Assembly: GCA_017509045.1 (NCBI GenBank)
Contig: JAFWQP010000017.1
Coordinates: forward strand, 1-49,779
Direction of reading: 5' to 3'
Length of the DNA: 49,779 nt
Source of the DNA: Bacteroidales bacterium
GTDB taxonomy: Bacteria > Bacteroidota > Bacteroidia > Bacteroidales > P3
Of this stretch, positions 8,061 through 17,299 are shown piece after piece. Every line of letters starts with the position of its first letter. Position 1 is the stretch's first letter. The notes beneath the pieces were generated by a model that was not told where the DNA came from, searched no databases, and was given only the letters and a program-made list of their open reading frames with translations. The position numbers and the translations under genes are program-made.

Positions 8061-8077
8061 AGCCCAAACGGGCTATT
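8061..8077 (-). terminator. Short hairpin after the flippase gene
   Basis: AGCCC AAAC GGGCT followed on the minus strand by TTTTC. It lies 34 bp past the flippase stop. The stem is only five base pairs and the T-run is short. Confidence 0.5.
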
Positions 8078-8107
8078 TTTAGAGGTTGCCATAAGGCCTA
8101 TGGAACG

Positions 8108-9607
8108 CTATTTCTTCAGCTTCATAATGTGATCCACTTCTGAGCTGATGTGCATGCGGCGGATGCCGACGTAAGCGATGAGGGCGAAGAATAGTGTGCG
8201 CAGCAGTGCTTGAGTCAGCACAATGGAGAGGCCTGAACCCAAAGAGTCGAACAGGGGAGATATGAGCCACTGCCAAAGTAGATTCAGTCCAAATAGAAAC
8301 AATGTGAAAAGGAACACCCACAGCTGTTTGCGGCTGAAGAGTGAGATGCCTAATTTGCGCCACAATAGGGTGAGCAGCGGAGTGAAGTAGACGATGTAGG
8401 CCAGCAGGGTGGCACATGCCGAACCTGTTACCCCCAAAGGCGGTATCAGCAGCAGGTTGAAACCGATGGCGGCAGCCGTGAGCAGCGAGATGAAGAGCAA
8501 CGAAAAGGAGAAGTGCTTGGAGAAATTGAGGATGTTGGTGGCGATGCTGAGGGTGGAGTTGAGAATGTTGGCAACGCCAAGGAAGAGCACCACCCACGTT
8601 CCAGAGACATATTGCTCGCCGTTAGGGATGACGGCAAAAAGCGGCGTGAGATTGATCCAAATGAAGAAAAGCAACATACACGCTACCAGCAGTTGGTGGA
8701 GCGAGACTTGACGGCCTAGTCGGTTCACCTCTTCGATGTTGCCGTCGGAAACGGCTTGTGAGATGATAGGGCTGGAGATGGCCCCCAATGAGCGGTAAGG
8801 TATTTCGACCACGTTGGCAATGTAGCAGGCAATGGTGTAGATACCTGCCAGTTTCAGTCCCTCCTTGGCAAGAAAAAGCGAATTGAAAAGCTTGATGTTG
8901 CCTGCGAGTACGGTGGCCGTCATAAAGAGGGTGTAGACCCCCACTTCGCGGAAGAGGGTTTTGTCGACAAACTGCCAGTCGAGCTTGAATGATATTCTGC
9001 CCAACGACATGAGGTAGAAAAAGTTGATGAGAGTGGCAACAACCCAGCTAGAGCAAAAAAGGATGACAAAGAGGTCGAGCGAGATGATGTGATGGCCGTA
9101 GAGGAGATAGGCGGCGAGATTGAGCAGACGGATGACCACTTCGCGCACGAACTTGGGGACAGCTATATGCAGCAGCACGCTGGCGTTGGTTTCGAACACC
9201 GTCATGTAGAGCACAAAGAAGGTAAGCGGCAGCAGGAGATAGACATAGTCGACCAGCAGGGGCGCATCCTTTGAATAGTAGGAAACGATGTGCGACTTGA
9301 AGAGGAAGAAGAGGATTGCAATAATCGAAAAGCCTATAAAAGGGAGGATAAGCGACCAACCGAAGAATCCGTGGTCGCGATGTTCGGGGTCTTTGAATCG
9401 GGGATAGAAGCGGAGAATGGAGGCATTGGTACCCAGCTGGGCAAGGCCGGCAAAAAGCATGGCGGCATCGACCATTACGCGTGTGAGACCAATTTCCTCC
9501 TGAGTGAGCAGGTCGGTGACCACGAAGAAGGTTGTCACAGCCCCAATGAGGACTCCCAGATAGTTAGCCAAAGCGCCTTTAATGCTCTGTTTAGCAATTA
9601 CACCCAT
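8108..9607 (-). CDS. Polysaccharide flippase (Wzx/MATE-like)
   Basis: 499 residues with about 12-14 hydrophobic segments spread along the whole chain. The start MGVIAKQSIKGALANYLGV and the following QEEIGLTRVMVDAAMLFAGLAQLGT segment are typical of oligosaccharide flippases and lipopolysaccharide biosynthesis proteins of the MOP superfamily, which move lipid-linked sugars across the inner membrane. Length fits the family. No glycosyltransferases or other polysaccharide genes are nearby, so the substrate cannot be inferred. It is divergent from the EF-G2-like gene, with its own promoter box at 9635-9642 giving a leader of only about 20 nt. Confidence 0.85.
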   Translation of the reverse strand: MGVIAKQSIKGALANYLGVLIGAVTTFFVVTDLLTQEEIGLTRVMVDAAMLFAGLAQLGTNASILRFYPRFKDPEHRDHGFFGWSLILPFIGFSIIAILFFLFKSHIVSYYSKDAPLLVDYVYLLLPLTFFVLYMTVFETNASVLLHIAVPKFVREVVIRLLNLAAYLLYGHHIISLDLFVILFCSSWVVATLINFFYLMSLGRISFKLDWQFVDKTLFREVGVYTLFMTATVLAGNIKLFNSLFLAKEGLKLAGIYTIACYIANVVEIPYRSLGAISSPIISQAVSDGNIEEVNRLGRQVSLHQLLVACMLLFFIWINLTPLFAVIPNGEQYVSGTWVVLFLGVANILNSTLSIATNILNFSKHFSFSLLFISLLTAAAIGFNLLLIPPLGVTGSACATLLAYIVYFTPLLTLLWRKLGISLFSRKQLWVFLFTLFLFGLNLLWQWLISPLFDSLGSGLSIVLTQALLRTLFFALIAYVGIRRMHISSEVDHIMKLKK

Positions 9608-9634
9608 TCTTTATTTAGATGACGATTACGAGTG

Positions 9635-9642
9635 CAAAGGTA
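9635..9642 (-). promoter_or_regulatory. Promoter -7 box for the flippase gene
   Basis: On the minus strand TACCTTTG fits TAnnTTTG, 27 bp before the ATG. Confidence 0.65.
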
Positions 9643-9695
9643 CACAAAAAAATGGATATTTCATCCCTAGATGTCAATAATTAAAAAAAAGTTCG

Positions 9696-9703
9696 TATCT
9701 TTG
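9696..9703 (+). promoter_or_regulatory. Promoter -7 box for the EF-G2-like gene
   Basis: TATCTTTG fits TAnnTTTG and lies about 92 bp before the ATG at 9796, implying a leader of about 85 nt that ends in an AT-rich, ribosome-accessible stretch. Confidence 0.7.
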
Positions 9704-9795
9704 CCATTCAATTAATTGGAGTGAAAGACCCTGTCTTTTGCTTTTAGTATATTCATATATAGACAGATAACAATACAATAAATATAATACAAACA

Positions 9796-11928
9796 ATGAA
9801 GATTTACCAGACTAACGACATCCGCAACATCGCCCTTGTGGGCGGTGCCAAATCGGGTAAGACCACTATGGCAGAAGCCATGGCGTTCTGCGGCGGCCTC
9901 ATCAACCGTCGTGGCAGCGTGGACAACAAGAACACCATCAGCGACTATCGCGACATCGAACTCGACCGCAAATATTCGGTTGAGACCACCCTTATGTACA
10001 CCGAGTTTGGTGGCAAGAAGGTGAATATCCTTGATGTGCCTGGCTTCGCCGACTACCAAGGCGAGCTGGCAGCAGCACTTAACGTGGTTGAGGCTGCCGT
10101 GGTAGTGGTCAACGCCCAGAGTGGTGTCGAAGTCGGCACCGAAGTTGCCAACCGCTATGCAGCCAAACTCGGCACACCGATGATTTATGTCATCAACCAT
10201 CTGGATGCTGAGAAGGCCAACTTCGATGATAGCGTGAACCAGCTGAAAGACTTCTTCGGCGCAAAATGCACCGTGTTGCAGTTCCCCACCAATGCAGGTT
10301 TGGGCTTCAACCAGATTGTGGACATCGTGACGAACAAGATGTACACCTTCAAGGATGGCAAGGCTACCGAGGAAGATATTCCTGCCGCTTTCGCCGACCG
10401 TGCCGCCGAGATGCGCGAAGCCCTCGTTGAAGAGGCCGCCGCTGCCGACGACGAACTGATGGAGAAATACTTTGAGAATGGCGACCTCACCCCTGAGGAA
10501 TTGACCAAGGCTTTGAAACTGGCTATCGACAAGCGCGACCTGTTCCCCATCCTCTGCAGTTCAGCTAAGGAGAATATGGGTGTTGCCCGTCTGCTGGAGT
10601 TTATCTGCCAGAATGTCCCCGCTCCCAACGAGGTGGCAGAGGCTAAGAAGACCCAGGCCGGTAAGGAATTGAAGTGCGACAGCGCCAATCCCACTGTGGC
10701 TTTTGCCTTCAAGAGCGCTAAGGATAAGAACCTCGGTGAAATCACCTACCTCCGCATCTACGACGGCGAACTGGCAGAGGCTCAGGATGTCGTCAACGCT
10801 TGCAACCAGAGCAAGGAGCGCGTGAGCCAGGTGCTGGTGTGCAGCGGCAAGGACCGTCAGCGCGTGGAAAAAGCCTGCGCCGGCGATATCATCTGCACCA
10901 TCAAACTGAAGGATGTGAAGATTAACCATACGCTCACTACTCCCAAGAACACCGACGATGCTGTTGAGGAAATCGTCTTCCCGACCCCCATCTACCAAGT
11001 GGCAGTCAAAGCCGCCAACAACAACGACGACGAGAAAGTGGGTGCCGCGCTGAAAGACCTCGCCACTTACGACCGCAGCCTGTCGCTGGAGAACAGCCGC
11101 GAGCTGCGCCAGGTCATCCTCGGATGTCAAGGCGAACTGCATTTGAACACCATCAAGTGGTACTTTGAGAACCAGTACAAACTGGGCGTCAATTTCACAG
11201 CTCCCAACATTCCCTATCGCGAGACTATCACCAAGAGCGCCGAGGCCATGTACCGCCACAAGAAACAGTCGGGTGGTAGCGGCCAGTTCGGCGAGGTGCA
11301 CATGCTCATCGAGCCTTACTACGACGGCATGCCCAACCAGACCAAGTATCCTATCCGCGACACTCAGGAGTATCCTCTGGAGTGGGGTGGTAAGCTGGTC
11401 TTCAACAACTGTATCGTGGGTGGTAGCATCGATGCTCGCTTCATGCCCGCCATCCTCAAGGGTATCATGGAGAAGATGGAACAGGGTCCTCTGACCGGTT
11501 CCTATGCTCGCGACATCGTTGTGAACATCTACGATGGTAAGATGCACCCCGTGGACTCCAACGAAACCGCCTTCAAGATTGCCGGTCGTACTGCCTTCCG
11601 CGAGGCCTTCAAACTGGCCAACCCCAAGATTAAGGAACCCATCTACGACGTAGCTGTTACCGTTCCGACCGAGAGCCAGGGAGGCGTGATGACTGACCTG
11701 CAAGGCCGTCGTGCTATCGTTATGGGTATGGATGCCGAAGGCAAGTACACCACGCTCAAGGCCAAGGCTCCTTTGGCTGAGATGAACCGCTACTGCACCG
11801 CCCTGAGTTCGCTCACCAGCGGTCGTGGTACCTTCACCATGACCTTCAGCAGCTACGAACTCGTTCCCGCCGACGTCCAGCAGGCATTGCTCAAGGCCTA
11901 CGAGGAAGCCGCAGCAGAGGAAGAATAG
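9796..11928 (+). CDS. fusA2: Elongation factor G paralog (EF-G2 type)
   Basis: 710 residues, full EF-G length. Domain I has an intact P-loop (GGAKSGKT, 16-23), but the GTPase motifs depart from canonical EF-G: switch II reads DVPGF (80-84) where EF-G has DTPGH with the catalytic His, G4 reads NHLD (134-137) instead of NKxD, and no RGITI switch I is visible. Later domains are well kept, including QSGGSGQFGEVH before domain IV and the YELVPADVQQALL end. This matches the EF-G2 group of Bacteroides, for which, from memory, a paralog in B. thetaiotaomicron supports translation without GTP hydrolysis and matters in gut colonisation. It stands alone between divergent and convergent neighbours, with its own promoter (9696) and strong terminator (11962), allowing separate regulation from core fusA. 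Confidence 0.9.
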   Translation: MKIYQTNDIRNIALVGGAKSGKTTMAEAMAFCGGLINRRGSVDNKNTISDYRDIELDRKYSVETTLMYTEFGGKKVNILDVPGFADYQGELAAALNVVEAAVVVVNAQSGVEVGTEVANRYAAKLGTPMIYVINHLDAEKANFDDSVNQLKDFFGAKCTVLQFPTNAGLGFNQIVDIVTNKMYTFKDGKATEEDIPAAFADRAAEMREALVEEAAAADDELMEKYFENGDLTPEELTKALKLAIDKRDLFPILCSSAKENMGVARLLEFICQNVPAPNEVAEAKKTQAGKELKCDSANPTVAFAFKSAKDKNLGEITYLRIYDGELAEAQDVVNACNQSKERVSQVLVCSGKDRQRVEKACAGDIICTIKLKDVKINHTLTTPKNTDDAVEEIVFPTPIYQVAVKAANNNDDEKVGAALKDLATYDRSLSLENSRELRQVILGCQGELHLNTIKWYFENQYKLGVNFTAPNIPYRETITKSAEAMYRHKKQSGGSGQFGEVHMLIEPYYDGMPNQTKYPIRDTQEYPLEWGGKLVFNNCIVGGSIDARFMPAILKGIMEKMEQGPLTGSYARDIVVNIYDGKMHPVDSNETAFKIAGRTAFREAFKLANPKIKEPIYDVAVTVPTESQGGVMTDLQGRRAIVMGMDAEGKYTTLKAKAPLAEMNRYCTALSSLTSGRGTFTMTFSSYELVPADVQQALLKAYEEAAAEEE

Positions 11929-11961
11929 TTTGGCTGACTACCAGACTACACGTCTGATACA

Positions 11962-11998
11962 AAAAGAAAGCCCCGCCATTGCGCGGGGCTTTCTTTTT
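11962..11998. terminator. Strong bidirectional terminator
   Basis: GAAAGCCCCGC and GCGGGGCTTTC form a long stem with a six-nt loop, flanked by A-run and T-run. It lies between the convergent EF-G2-like and MFS genes and can serve both. Confidence 0.9.
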
Positions 11999-12042
11999 GG
12001 TTGATACTAGAGGCATCAGGGGAATACCTCTAAGGTCAATGT

Positions 12043-13305
12043 TTATTCTACAGGAATGTCCTTGTTAACATTTTTGCTACCCCAGAGGGCATAGAAGAGG
12101 ATGTAGGCGAAGCCTAGTATGACCAGCCAGTAGCTGCCCACGAACCCAATTCCGTCGGCAAGCATGTTCTGGAAGAAAGGCAGAATGCCTCCACCGCAGA
12201 CCAAGGTCATAAAAATGCCGCTAGCCATGGGAGTATATTTGCCCAAACCCTCGGTCGAGAGGTTGAAAACGGCACCCCACATCACTGACGTGCACAAACC
12301 GCACAGGGTGGCGAAGGCAATCTTCAAAGGCACATCAGCTCCGTGCAGGTGAATGGTGGACGTGGTGGGAATAAAAATAAGGCACAACAGGAAGCAGATA
12401 GCAATGATGGCGGTGGTGGAAAGCATTGCCCGCGAAGAGACCTTGCCACCCAGCACGCCACCGATGAAGCGCCCGCAGAGCATCAGGAACCAGTAGGCAC
12501 CGATGAACCAGCCTGCCAAGTCGGCGCCCAGCCCAAGTCCACCGCCCGAGGTGGCGGTAGTCATATAGAGGTTGGCTGTATTGGGAATACCTACTTCAAC
12601 TCCCACATAGAAGAAGATGGCAATGGCACCCAGCACGAAATGTCGGAAACTCAGAGGAGAATGAGCGTCATGGGTTTTGGCGGCACGCATCTCGCGGGTT
12701 TCGAGGTGGGGTTCGGGAATCTTGGTGAACACAATGACCACAAATGCAACTGCGAAGATGGCCATGGCTATAATCATGGCAGGAGCGGCGTCGCTAACAT
12801 TGGCCTTATCGACCGCACCACCGATGAGATAGCCCAGCAGAATGGGGGCAAGGGTGCCACCAGTAGAGTTGAGCGTACCACCCCACTGGATAAGCTGATT
12901 GCCACGATTTCCACCTCCACCCAGGGTGTTCAGCATGGGGTTGACCACGATATTGAGCAGGCACATGGAAAAACCTGCCACCAAAGCGCCTATCACATAG
13001 ACAGCAAAACTGCCGGCATAGCCCGAGAGGAACTGTATGCCAACGCCAACGAAGCCGACGGTGACGGCAAGGAGAGAGGTGAACTTATATCCCTTACGAC
13101 GCAGGATGATGCCTGCAGGGATGCCCATACAGGCGTAAGCAATGAAGTTAGCAAGGGTACCCAACTGGGCGATGGCGTTGCTAGTGCCGAACTGGTTCTT
13201 GACGATGACACCCATCGAACCAGCAAAGTTAGTGACGAATGCTATCATAAAGAATAGCAAGAACATCACAATGATGGGGATGGTGTAGTTTTGTTTCTTT
13301 TCCAT
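12043..13305 (-). CDS. Sugar MFS transporter (FucP/GluP type)
   Basis: 420 residues, about 12 transmembrane segments. It resembles the fucose/glucose/galactose:proton symporter group: MFLLFFMIAFVTNFAGSM at the first helix, GIPAGIILRRKGYK in the loop between helices 2 and 3, NPMLNTLGGGGNRGNQLIQ in helix 4 onward, and FYVGVEVGIPNTANLYM in helix 7. The inner-membrane uptake of a hexose or deoxyhexose is likely, substrate undetermined. The gene begins 30 bp after the protease gene at 13336-16203 ends, on the same strand, but no functional link is obvious. It ends before the shared terminator at 11962. Confidence 0.85.
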   Translation of the reverse strand: MEKKQNYTIPIIVMFLLFFMIAFVTNFAGSMGVIVKNQFGTSNAIAQLGTLANFIAYACMGIPAGIILRRKGYKFTSLLAVTVGFVGVGIQFLSGYAGSFAVYVIGALVAGFSMCLLNIVVNPMLNTLGGGGNRGNQLIQWGGTLNSTGGTLAPILLGYLIGGAVDKANVSDAAPAMIIAMAIFAVAFVVIVFTKIPEPHLETREMRAAKTHDAHSPLSFRHFVLGAIAIFFYVGVEVGIPNTANLYMTTATSGGGLGLGADLAGWFIGAYWFLMLCGRFIGGVLGGKVSSRAMLSTTAIIAICFLLCLIFIPTTSTIHLHGADVPLKIAFATLCGLCTSVMWGAVFNLSTEGLGKYTPMASGIFMTLVCGGGILPFFQNMLADGIGFVGSYWLVILGFAYILFYALWGSKNVNKDIPVE

Positions 13306-13335
13306 GGTATAATGAGTGTTAGATTATTTTACTTC

Positions 13336-16203
13336 CTAGTTAGCAATAACTTTATATGCCTCTTTGCCGGCGAAGCGCACAACATAGACACCCGCCGCCG
13401 GCAACAGAATAGACATTGCCTGATGATTATTGGCATGATAGACACGACGGCCCAAAGCATCATATACGCTTAGGCTCTGTCCTTCGGCACCACGCACATA
13501 CAAGGTACGTCCCTCCACATACAGCGTCACCCCTTCTGGCAGCACATTATCAATGCCCACCTCACCTTCGGCAAAGATGGCACGCATTATCTCGTCGGCT
13601 TTGACATAATAGGTATAAGGATTGTCCGTACTATTGTCACTCCAACGGACAAAGTGGTAACCCTCTTTGGGTGTAGCCACCAACGTGGCAGGTTGTCCAT
13701 AGCGGTACAGTCCACCGCCTGTGGCAGTGCCCCACTTTTTATTGTTGGCTGTTACTGTAAGAGTATACTCGTTCGGATCCACCGGCATGTGGGCGCGCAG
13801 CATCCATGTTGCATCGTAACCTAGGCTGGAGAGATTCACCCAAGAAGAGATTCCATTCTCGGAATACCAGCTGCCATCCGGGTTCCCGCACCATGTGGTG
13901 GCTGCCGCAGGAGCACCGTCGGAATTGTAGTTCAGCACTATCCACAGAGGTTTGCTATGGTCAAGAACAACGGCACTGTCGAGCACCTTCTCCACCCAGC
14001 GATAGCGTGTCTGACGGCTTTGGTAGAACGACATCATGTACACCAAATTGTTCTGCTTGGGTCTGTCGCCCTGATGTATTTTTAGCGTATAGTAGTCGGA
14101 ACGCATATTATAGAACTTTACGCTTTGCAAGGTGACATGCCCAACAAGTGCGGCAGGAGGTATGCGGATACCCCAAAATGTACCCTCGTCACCACCCAAA
14201 GCGGTATAATAATTGCCATTATCGTAATGGAGAGTATCGCTGCCCAAATTCTCGAAACGGGCATTAAACGTCCGATTGGCAACAACCGTGAGGGTGCGAG
14301 GATTGGTTGTCGCGCCATCGTTCCATTTGGCAAAACGGTAGCCTTCTTTGGCTTGGGCGACCAGCGTGACGCTCTCACCGAAGGAGCACTCATCGCTTAC
14401 GCCTTCCACACTACCACGGGCGGTATCGTTCACCGTTGCCGTCACAGTAAAAGCGACCGCATCCAATCCGCCACTATTCATGCAGGGATTGGAGATAACA
14501 AAGGTGTCGCCATCGGTGATAATGGTGCCTGCCGTATGGTTAACCCACACCACACCGTCGGCATTTTCAATGAAAAAACCGCAATCATCGTCAGAAGAGC
14601 CGCTATGCCAAATAGCTAGCACCGTATCGGGACAAACTGCAAAGTCGACAATTCCATACGACCCATCCTGCAACCTCATCTCACCATACACCGCACCTTT
14701 GGTGGAAGCCAGCGTGAGGGTGGCACCGTTCCATCCATTGCCACGACTATCGTAGGCGTTCACCGTGAGACTGCACATATCGTTCGAGGAACAAGCCAGC
14801 TGCTGCACAGTTACTATCACGGTGTCGCTGCCTTGCACAAGCATGATGTTGCCCACGCGGTCGGTCTGAGTAGTGTTGGCTGCGACCTGCATAGTGCCGC
14901 TAACCATAGCGCCGTTGCCGTTACCCGTAACAGGGGTAAGCACAACCCACGGCACATCCACCGTAGCGCTCCAACTGGCAGTATTGTCCGAATTACTTGT
15001 TATGGTAATGTCCCGCGTGCCACCTTCCGAATTGAACACAAGGTTAGCAGGAGTAATACCCAGCCGTGCTTTCGGTTGCACACCGAAGAGAGCCTGATTG
15101 GTGGAATTGAACGTATTGCTCGAGTTAGTACCCACTCCACCACCGCCAGGATTCAAGGCACCCATTGCGTAAAAACCATTATACGAGCCGCCCCAACCCC
15201 AGTTCACATGAAACTGGCTGCTGCTGTTATAGCCGTCAAACACAAAAGCATGTCCCGCCGAATTGTCATAACCCGCATACAATACCGGACGGCCAGCATC
15301 CAATTCGTCCTTTAGCAACTGAATCCATTCGGCATCCGTATACGAACTCTTGTACAATCCATTGAGATTAGGACTGTAACCAAAGTACGACCGTAGGGCT
15401 CTGGCGCCCGAAGCACCATAGCCATAGCCCACCAGGCTAGCACCGCTCCCCTCTATGGCGTAATCCATCTCCACCGCCACCCCCACATGGTAGCACAACT
15501 CAGCCACAGCGTGTATCTCTTGCATCGTACTGGAGCTAGAAAGGCTGTTTGGCATATTATCCCAATCGTAATATGTGGTGTCGAAGTTGGCACTCAGCAT
15601 TCCATGCACAGTATTGTATGCAGCATTTCCCGTACCTTTCACCGGATAGTTCCAATACTTCATCACCTGCGCCATAGCTGTAGCAACACAGCCCGCCGGG
15701 CAGCCCGCCGGACAGTAATAATTGTAATACGGGCTCTGGTTCCACCGAGTGGCAAGCAGCGCGGGGACCATATTGCCGCTTTTAGGTTGGTGCCATGTAC
15801 CCGCCAACAGACTATTCCACTCGCGGGCAATATAGTCGGCTAGCATCGCATCATCATTCCGAACTGTGCCTGCTGCCAGAGCTTCAATCTCTCGCTCATA
15901 TTGTCCTAGCCAAAAGCGGGTCTCGGGACCCATCTCCCCTGCCACATTGTCTGTGCCATAGCCCAAGATAGGGTACGCACAGTCGTCAGCAGCCACAATC
16001 ACAAACCCCTCGTTCCCATTAACGTGGAAGATAAACATCTGTTCAAACGGATTATCGCCCACCTGCTCAATCTTCGCAATATCCGACGAAACGCTCCTCC
16101 AAAAATTCTCCGCAACGCGGAGGGCAGTGTTAGAGTTGACCGGAGCCGCCACTGCACAATTCAGACCCATCAACAGAGTCAAAAACAAACAATACTTTCT
16201 CAT
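13336..16203 (-). CDS. Secreted C10 (streptopain-type) cysteine protease with T9SS sorting domain
   Basis: 955 residues. Signal peptide 1-20 (ends AVAA). A Spi-like propeptide follows (about 22-130), then the C10 peptidase domain with the catalytic Cys172 in GCVATAMAQVMKYW and His318 in SAGHAFVFDGY, followed by FHVNWGWGG. Past about 385 come a BACON-like beta-sandwich (ITPANLVFNSEGGTRDITI to TVQQL), a region with NAYDSRGNGWNGATL, and two repeats ending GYRFAKWNDGATTNP and GYHFVRWSDNSTDNP (InlB B-repeat type). The end (YDALGRRVY, LPAAGVYVVRF, KVIAN) fits a type A T9SS signal, so the protein is likely exported through the outer membrane and anchored or released. C10 enzymes include SpeB and Bacteroides Bfp proteases. 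Substrate unknown. Confidence 0.92.
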   Translation of the reverse strand: MRKYCLFLTLLMGLNCAVAAPVNSNTALRVAENFWRSVSSDIAKIEQVGDNPFEQMFIFHVNGNEGFVIVAADDCAYPILGYGTDNVAGEMGPETRFWLGQYEREIEALAAGTVRNDDAMLADYIAREWNSLLAGTWHQPKSGNMVPALLATRWNQSPYYNYYCPAGCPAGCVATAMAQVMKYWNYPVKGTGNAAYNTVHGMLSANFDTTYYDWDNMPNSLSSSSTMQEIHAVAELCYHVGVAVEMDYAIEGSGASLVGYGYGASGARALRSYFGYSPNLNGLYKSSYTDAEWIQLLKDELDAGRPVLYAGYDNSAGHAFVFDGYNSSSQFHVNWGWGGSYNGFYAMGALNPGGGGVGTNSSNTFNSTNQALFGVQPKARLGITPANLVFNSEGGTRDITITSNSDNTASWSATVDVPWVVLTPVTGNGNGAMVSGTMQVAANTTQTDRVGNIMLVQGSDTVIVTVQQLACSSNDMCSLTVNAYDSRGNGWNGATLTLASTKGAVYGEMRLQDGSYGIVDFAVCPDTVLAIWHSGSSDDDCGFFIENADGVVWVNHTAGTIITDGDTFVISNPCMNSGGLDAVAFTVTATVNDTARGSVEGVSDECSFGESVTLVAQAKEGYRFAKWNDGATTNPRTLTVVANRTFNARFENLGSDTLHYDNGNYYTALGGDEGTFWGIRIPPAALVGHVTLQSVKFYNMRSDYYTLKIHQGDRPKQNNLVYMMSFYQSRQTRYRWVEKVLDSAVVLDHSKPLWIVLNYNSDGAPAAATTWCGNPDGSWYSENGISSWVNLSSLGYDATWMLRAHMPVDPNEYTLTVTANNKKWGTATGGGLYRYGQPATLVATPKEGYHFVRWSDNSTDNPYTYYVKADEIMRAIFAEGEVGIDNVLPEGVTLYVEGRTLYVRGAEGQSLSVYDALGRRVYHANNHQAMSILLPAAGVYVVRFAGKEAYKVIAN

Positions 16204-16255
16204 CTAATCAATATTTATTATATATAACACTTCTATATATCCCATCAAAAAAAGA

Positions 16256-16312
16256 GAATTGAGAATCACCCAAATCGCGGCTACCAATTCTCAATTCTCA
16301 ATTATTAATTTT
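16256..16312. repeat. Heptamer repeat (GAATTGA/AATTCTC) pair
   Basis: GAGAATTGAGAATC faces AATTCTCAATTCTCAATT across a short spacer, making a small inverted repeat between the protease and atpG. Confidence 0.7.
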
Positions 16313-16321
16313 AAATCTAAA

Positions 16322-17218
16322 TTACCCCTTCAAAGCCTCCGAACCGCTAACAATCTCAATAATCTCGTTAGTGATGGCAGCCTGACGGGCTTTGTTATAA
16401 CTCAGTCGCAACTCCTTGAGCAACTCGGTGGCATTGTCCGTAGCCTTCTGCATAGCATTCATGCGGGCACCATGCTCCGATGCCAACGAGTCCAGCACCA
16501 CACGATAAAACTGCGACCTCAACGTCAGCGGAATAAGCTCGGCAAGGATAGCCTCTTTCGAAGGCTCGTAGATATAATCGTTGGCAGTCTGCTTGACTGC
16601 AGAGCTGCCGCTACCATTAGCTGTGTTGGCAACAACTGGCAGAAACTGCTCTGTCATCAATATCTGCACCAGAGAATTCTTAAACTGATTGTAAATAAGC
16701 TCCACTCGATCATACTTCTTGTCGCAATACTGTTGCAGAATATCGTCGGCAAGGGTGGCTATGGCGTCGAACGAAGCATTGTCGAGCAGCTGGTCGTAAC
16801 TCCCCACCACATTATCGAAACGTTTGCCAAAAAACTCACTACACCGTTTGCCGATAGTAATCATACTCACCCGTGCAGGCTGGTCGGCAGTAGCATGAGC
16901 CTTATAGTAATCAATACGAGCTTGTGCCTGCTTTATAACATTGCTGTTAAAGGCACCACAAAGCCCCTTGTTGGAAGTGACAACCACCAGGAGCACATTC
17001 TCCAGTTTGCGAGCCTCATGGTATGGGGTTTGCACTCCGTCGCCTGTATCGATGTCCGAAACTATATCGCCCAACTGGTTGGCGTATGGACGCATCCCTA
17101 TAATAGCATTCTGTGCTCGACGAAACTTTGCGGCAGACACCATCTTCATCGCCGAAGTAATCTGCTGCGTCGAACTGACTGATGCTATACGGGTGCGTAC
17201 TTCTTTTAGATTTGCCAT
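16322..17218 (-). CDS. atpG: ATP synthase F1 subunit gamma
   Basis: 298 residues from ATG 17218 (MANLKEVRTRIASVSSTQQI). The open frame reaches 17293, but that stretch is the inverted repeat 17235-17293 and is not conserved protein. N-terminal helix TSAMKMVSAAKFRRAQ and the C-terminal helix ending LSYNKARQAAITNEIIEIVSG are the two halves of the central rotor shaft; SNKGLCGAFNSNV marks the globular domain. It couples c-ring rotation to the alpha3beta3 head. It is the last gene of the atp cluster here. Confidence 0.97.
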   Translation of the reverse strand: MANLKEVRTRIASVSSTQQITSAMKMVSAAKFRRAQNAIIGMRPYANQLGDIVSDIDTGDGVQTPYHEARKLENVLLVVVTSNKGLCGAFNSNVIKQAQARIDYYKAHATADQPARVSMITIGKRCSEFFGKRFDNVVGSYDQLLDNASFDAIATLADDILQQYCDKKYDRVELIYNQFKNSLVQILMTEQFLPVVANTANGSGSSAVKQTANDYIYEPSKEAILAELIPLTLRSQFYRVVLDSLASEHGARMNAMQKATDNATELLKELRLSYNKARQAAITNEIIEIVSGSEALKG

Positions 17219-17234
17219 AATACTTTTGAATAAT

Positions 17235-17293
17235 GTGACCTGCGACCTGTAACCTGTGGAACGAGAACGCTCGTGCCACAGGTCACAGGTCAC
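17235..17293. repeat. Heptamer-armed inverted repeat between atpA and atpG
   Basis: The left arm carries three GTGACCT-type heptamers before GTGG, the right arm (CCACAGGTCACAGGTCAC) carries two. The spacer has a nested ACGAG/CTCGT hairpin. The arms differ by exactly one heptamer. Confidence 0.9.
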
Positions 17294-17299
17294 TAATCA

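Noticed and set aside
16322..17293. Longer atpG with 25 extra N-terminal residues
   Set aside because: The extra codons are the heptamer-armed hairpin 17235-17293, and the family start MANLKEVRTRI is at 17218.
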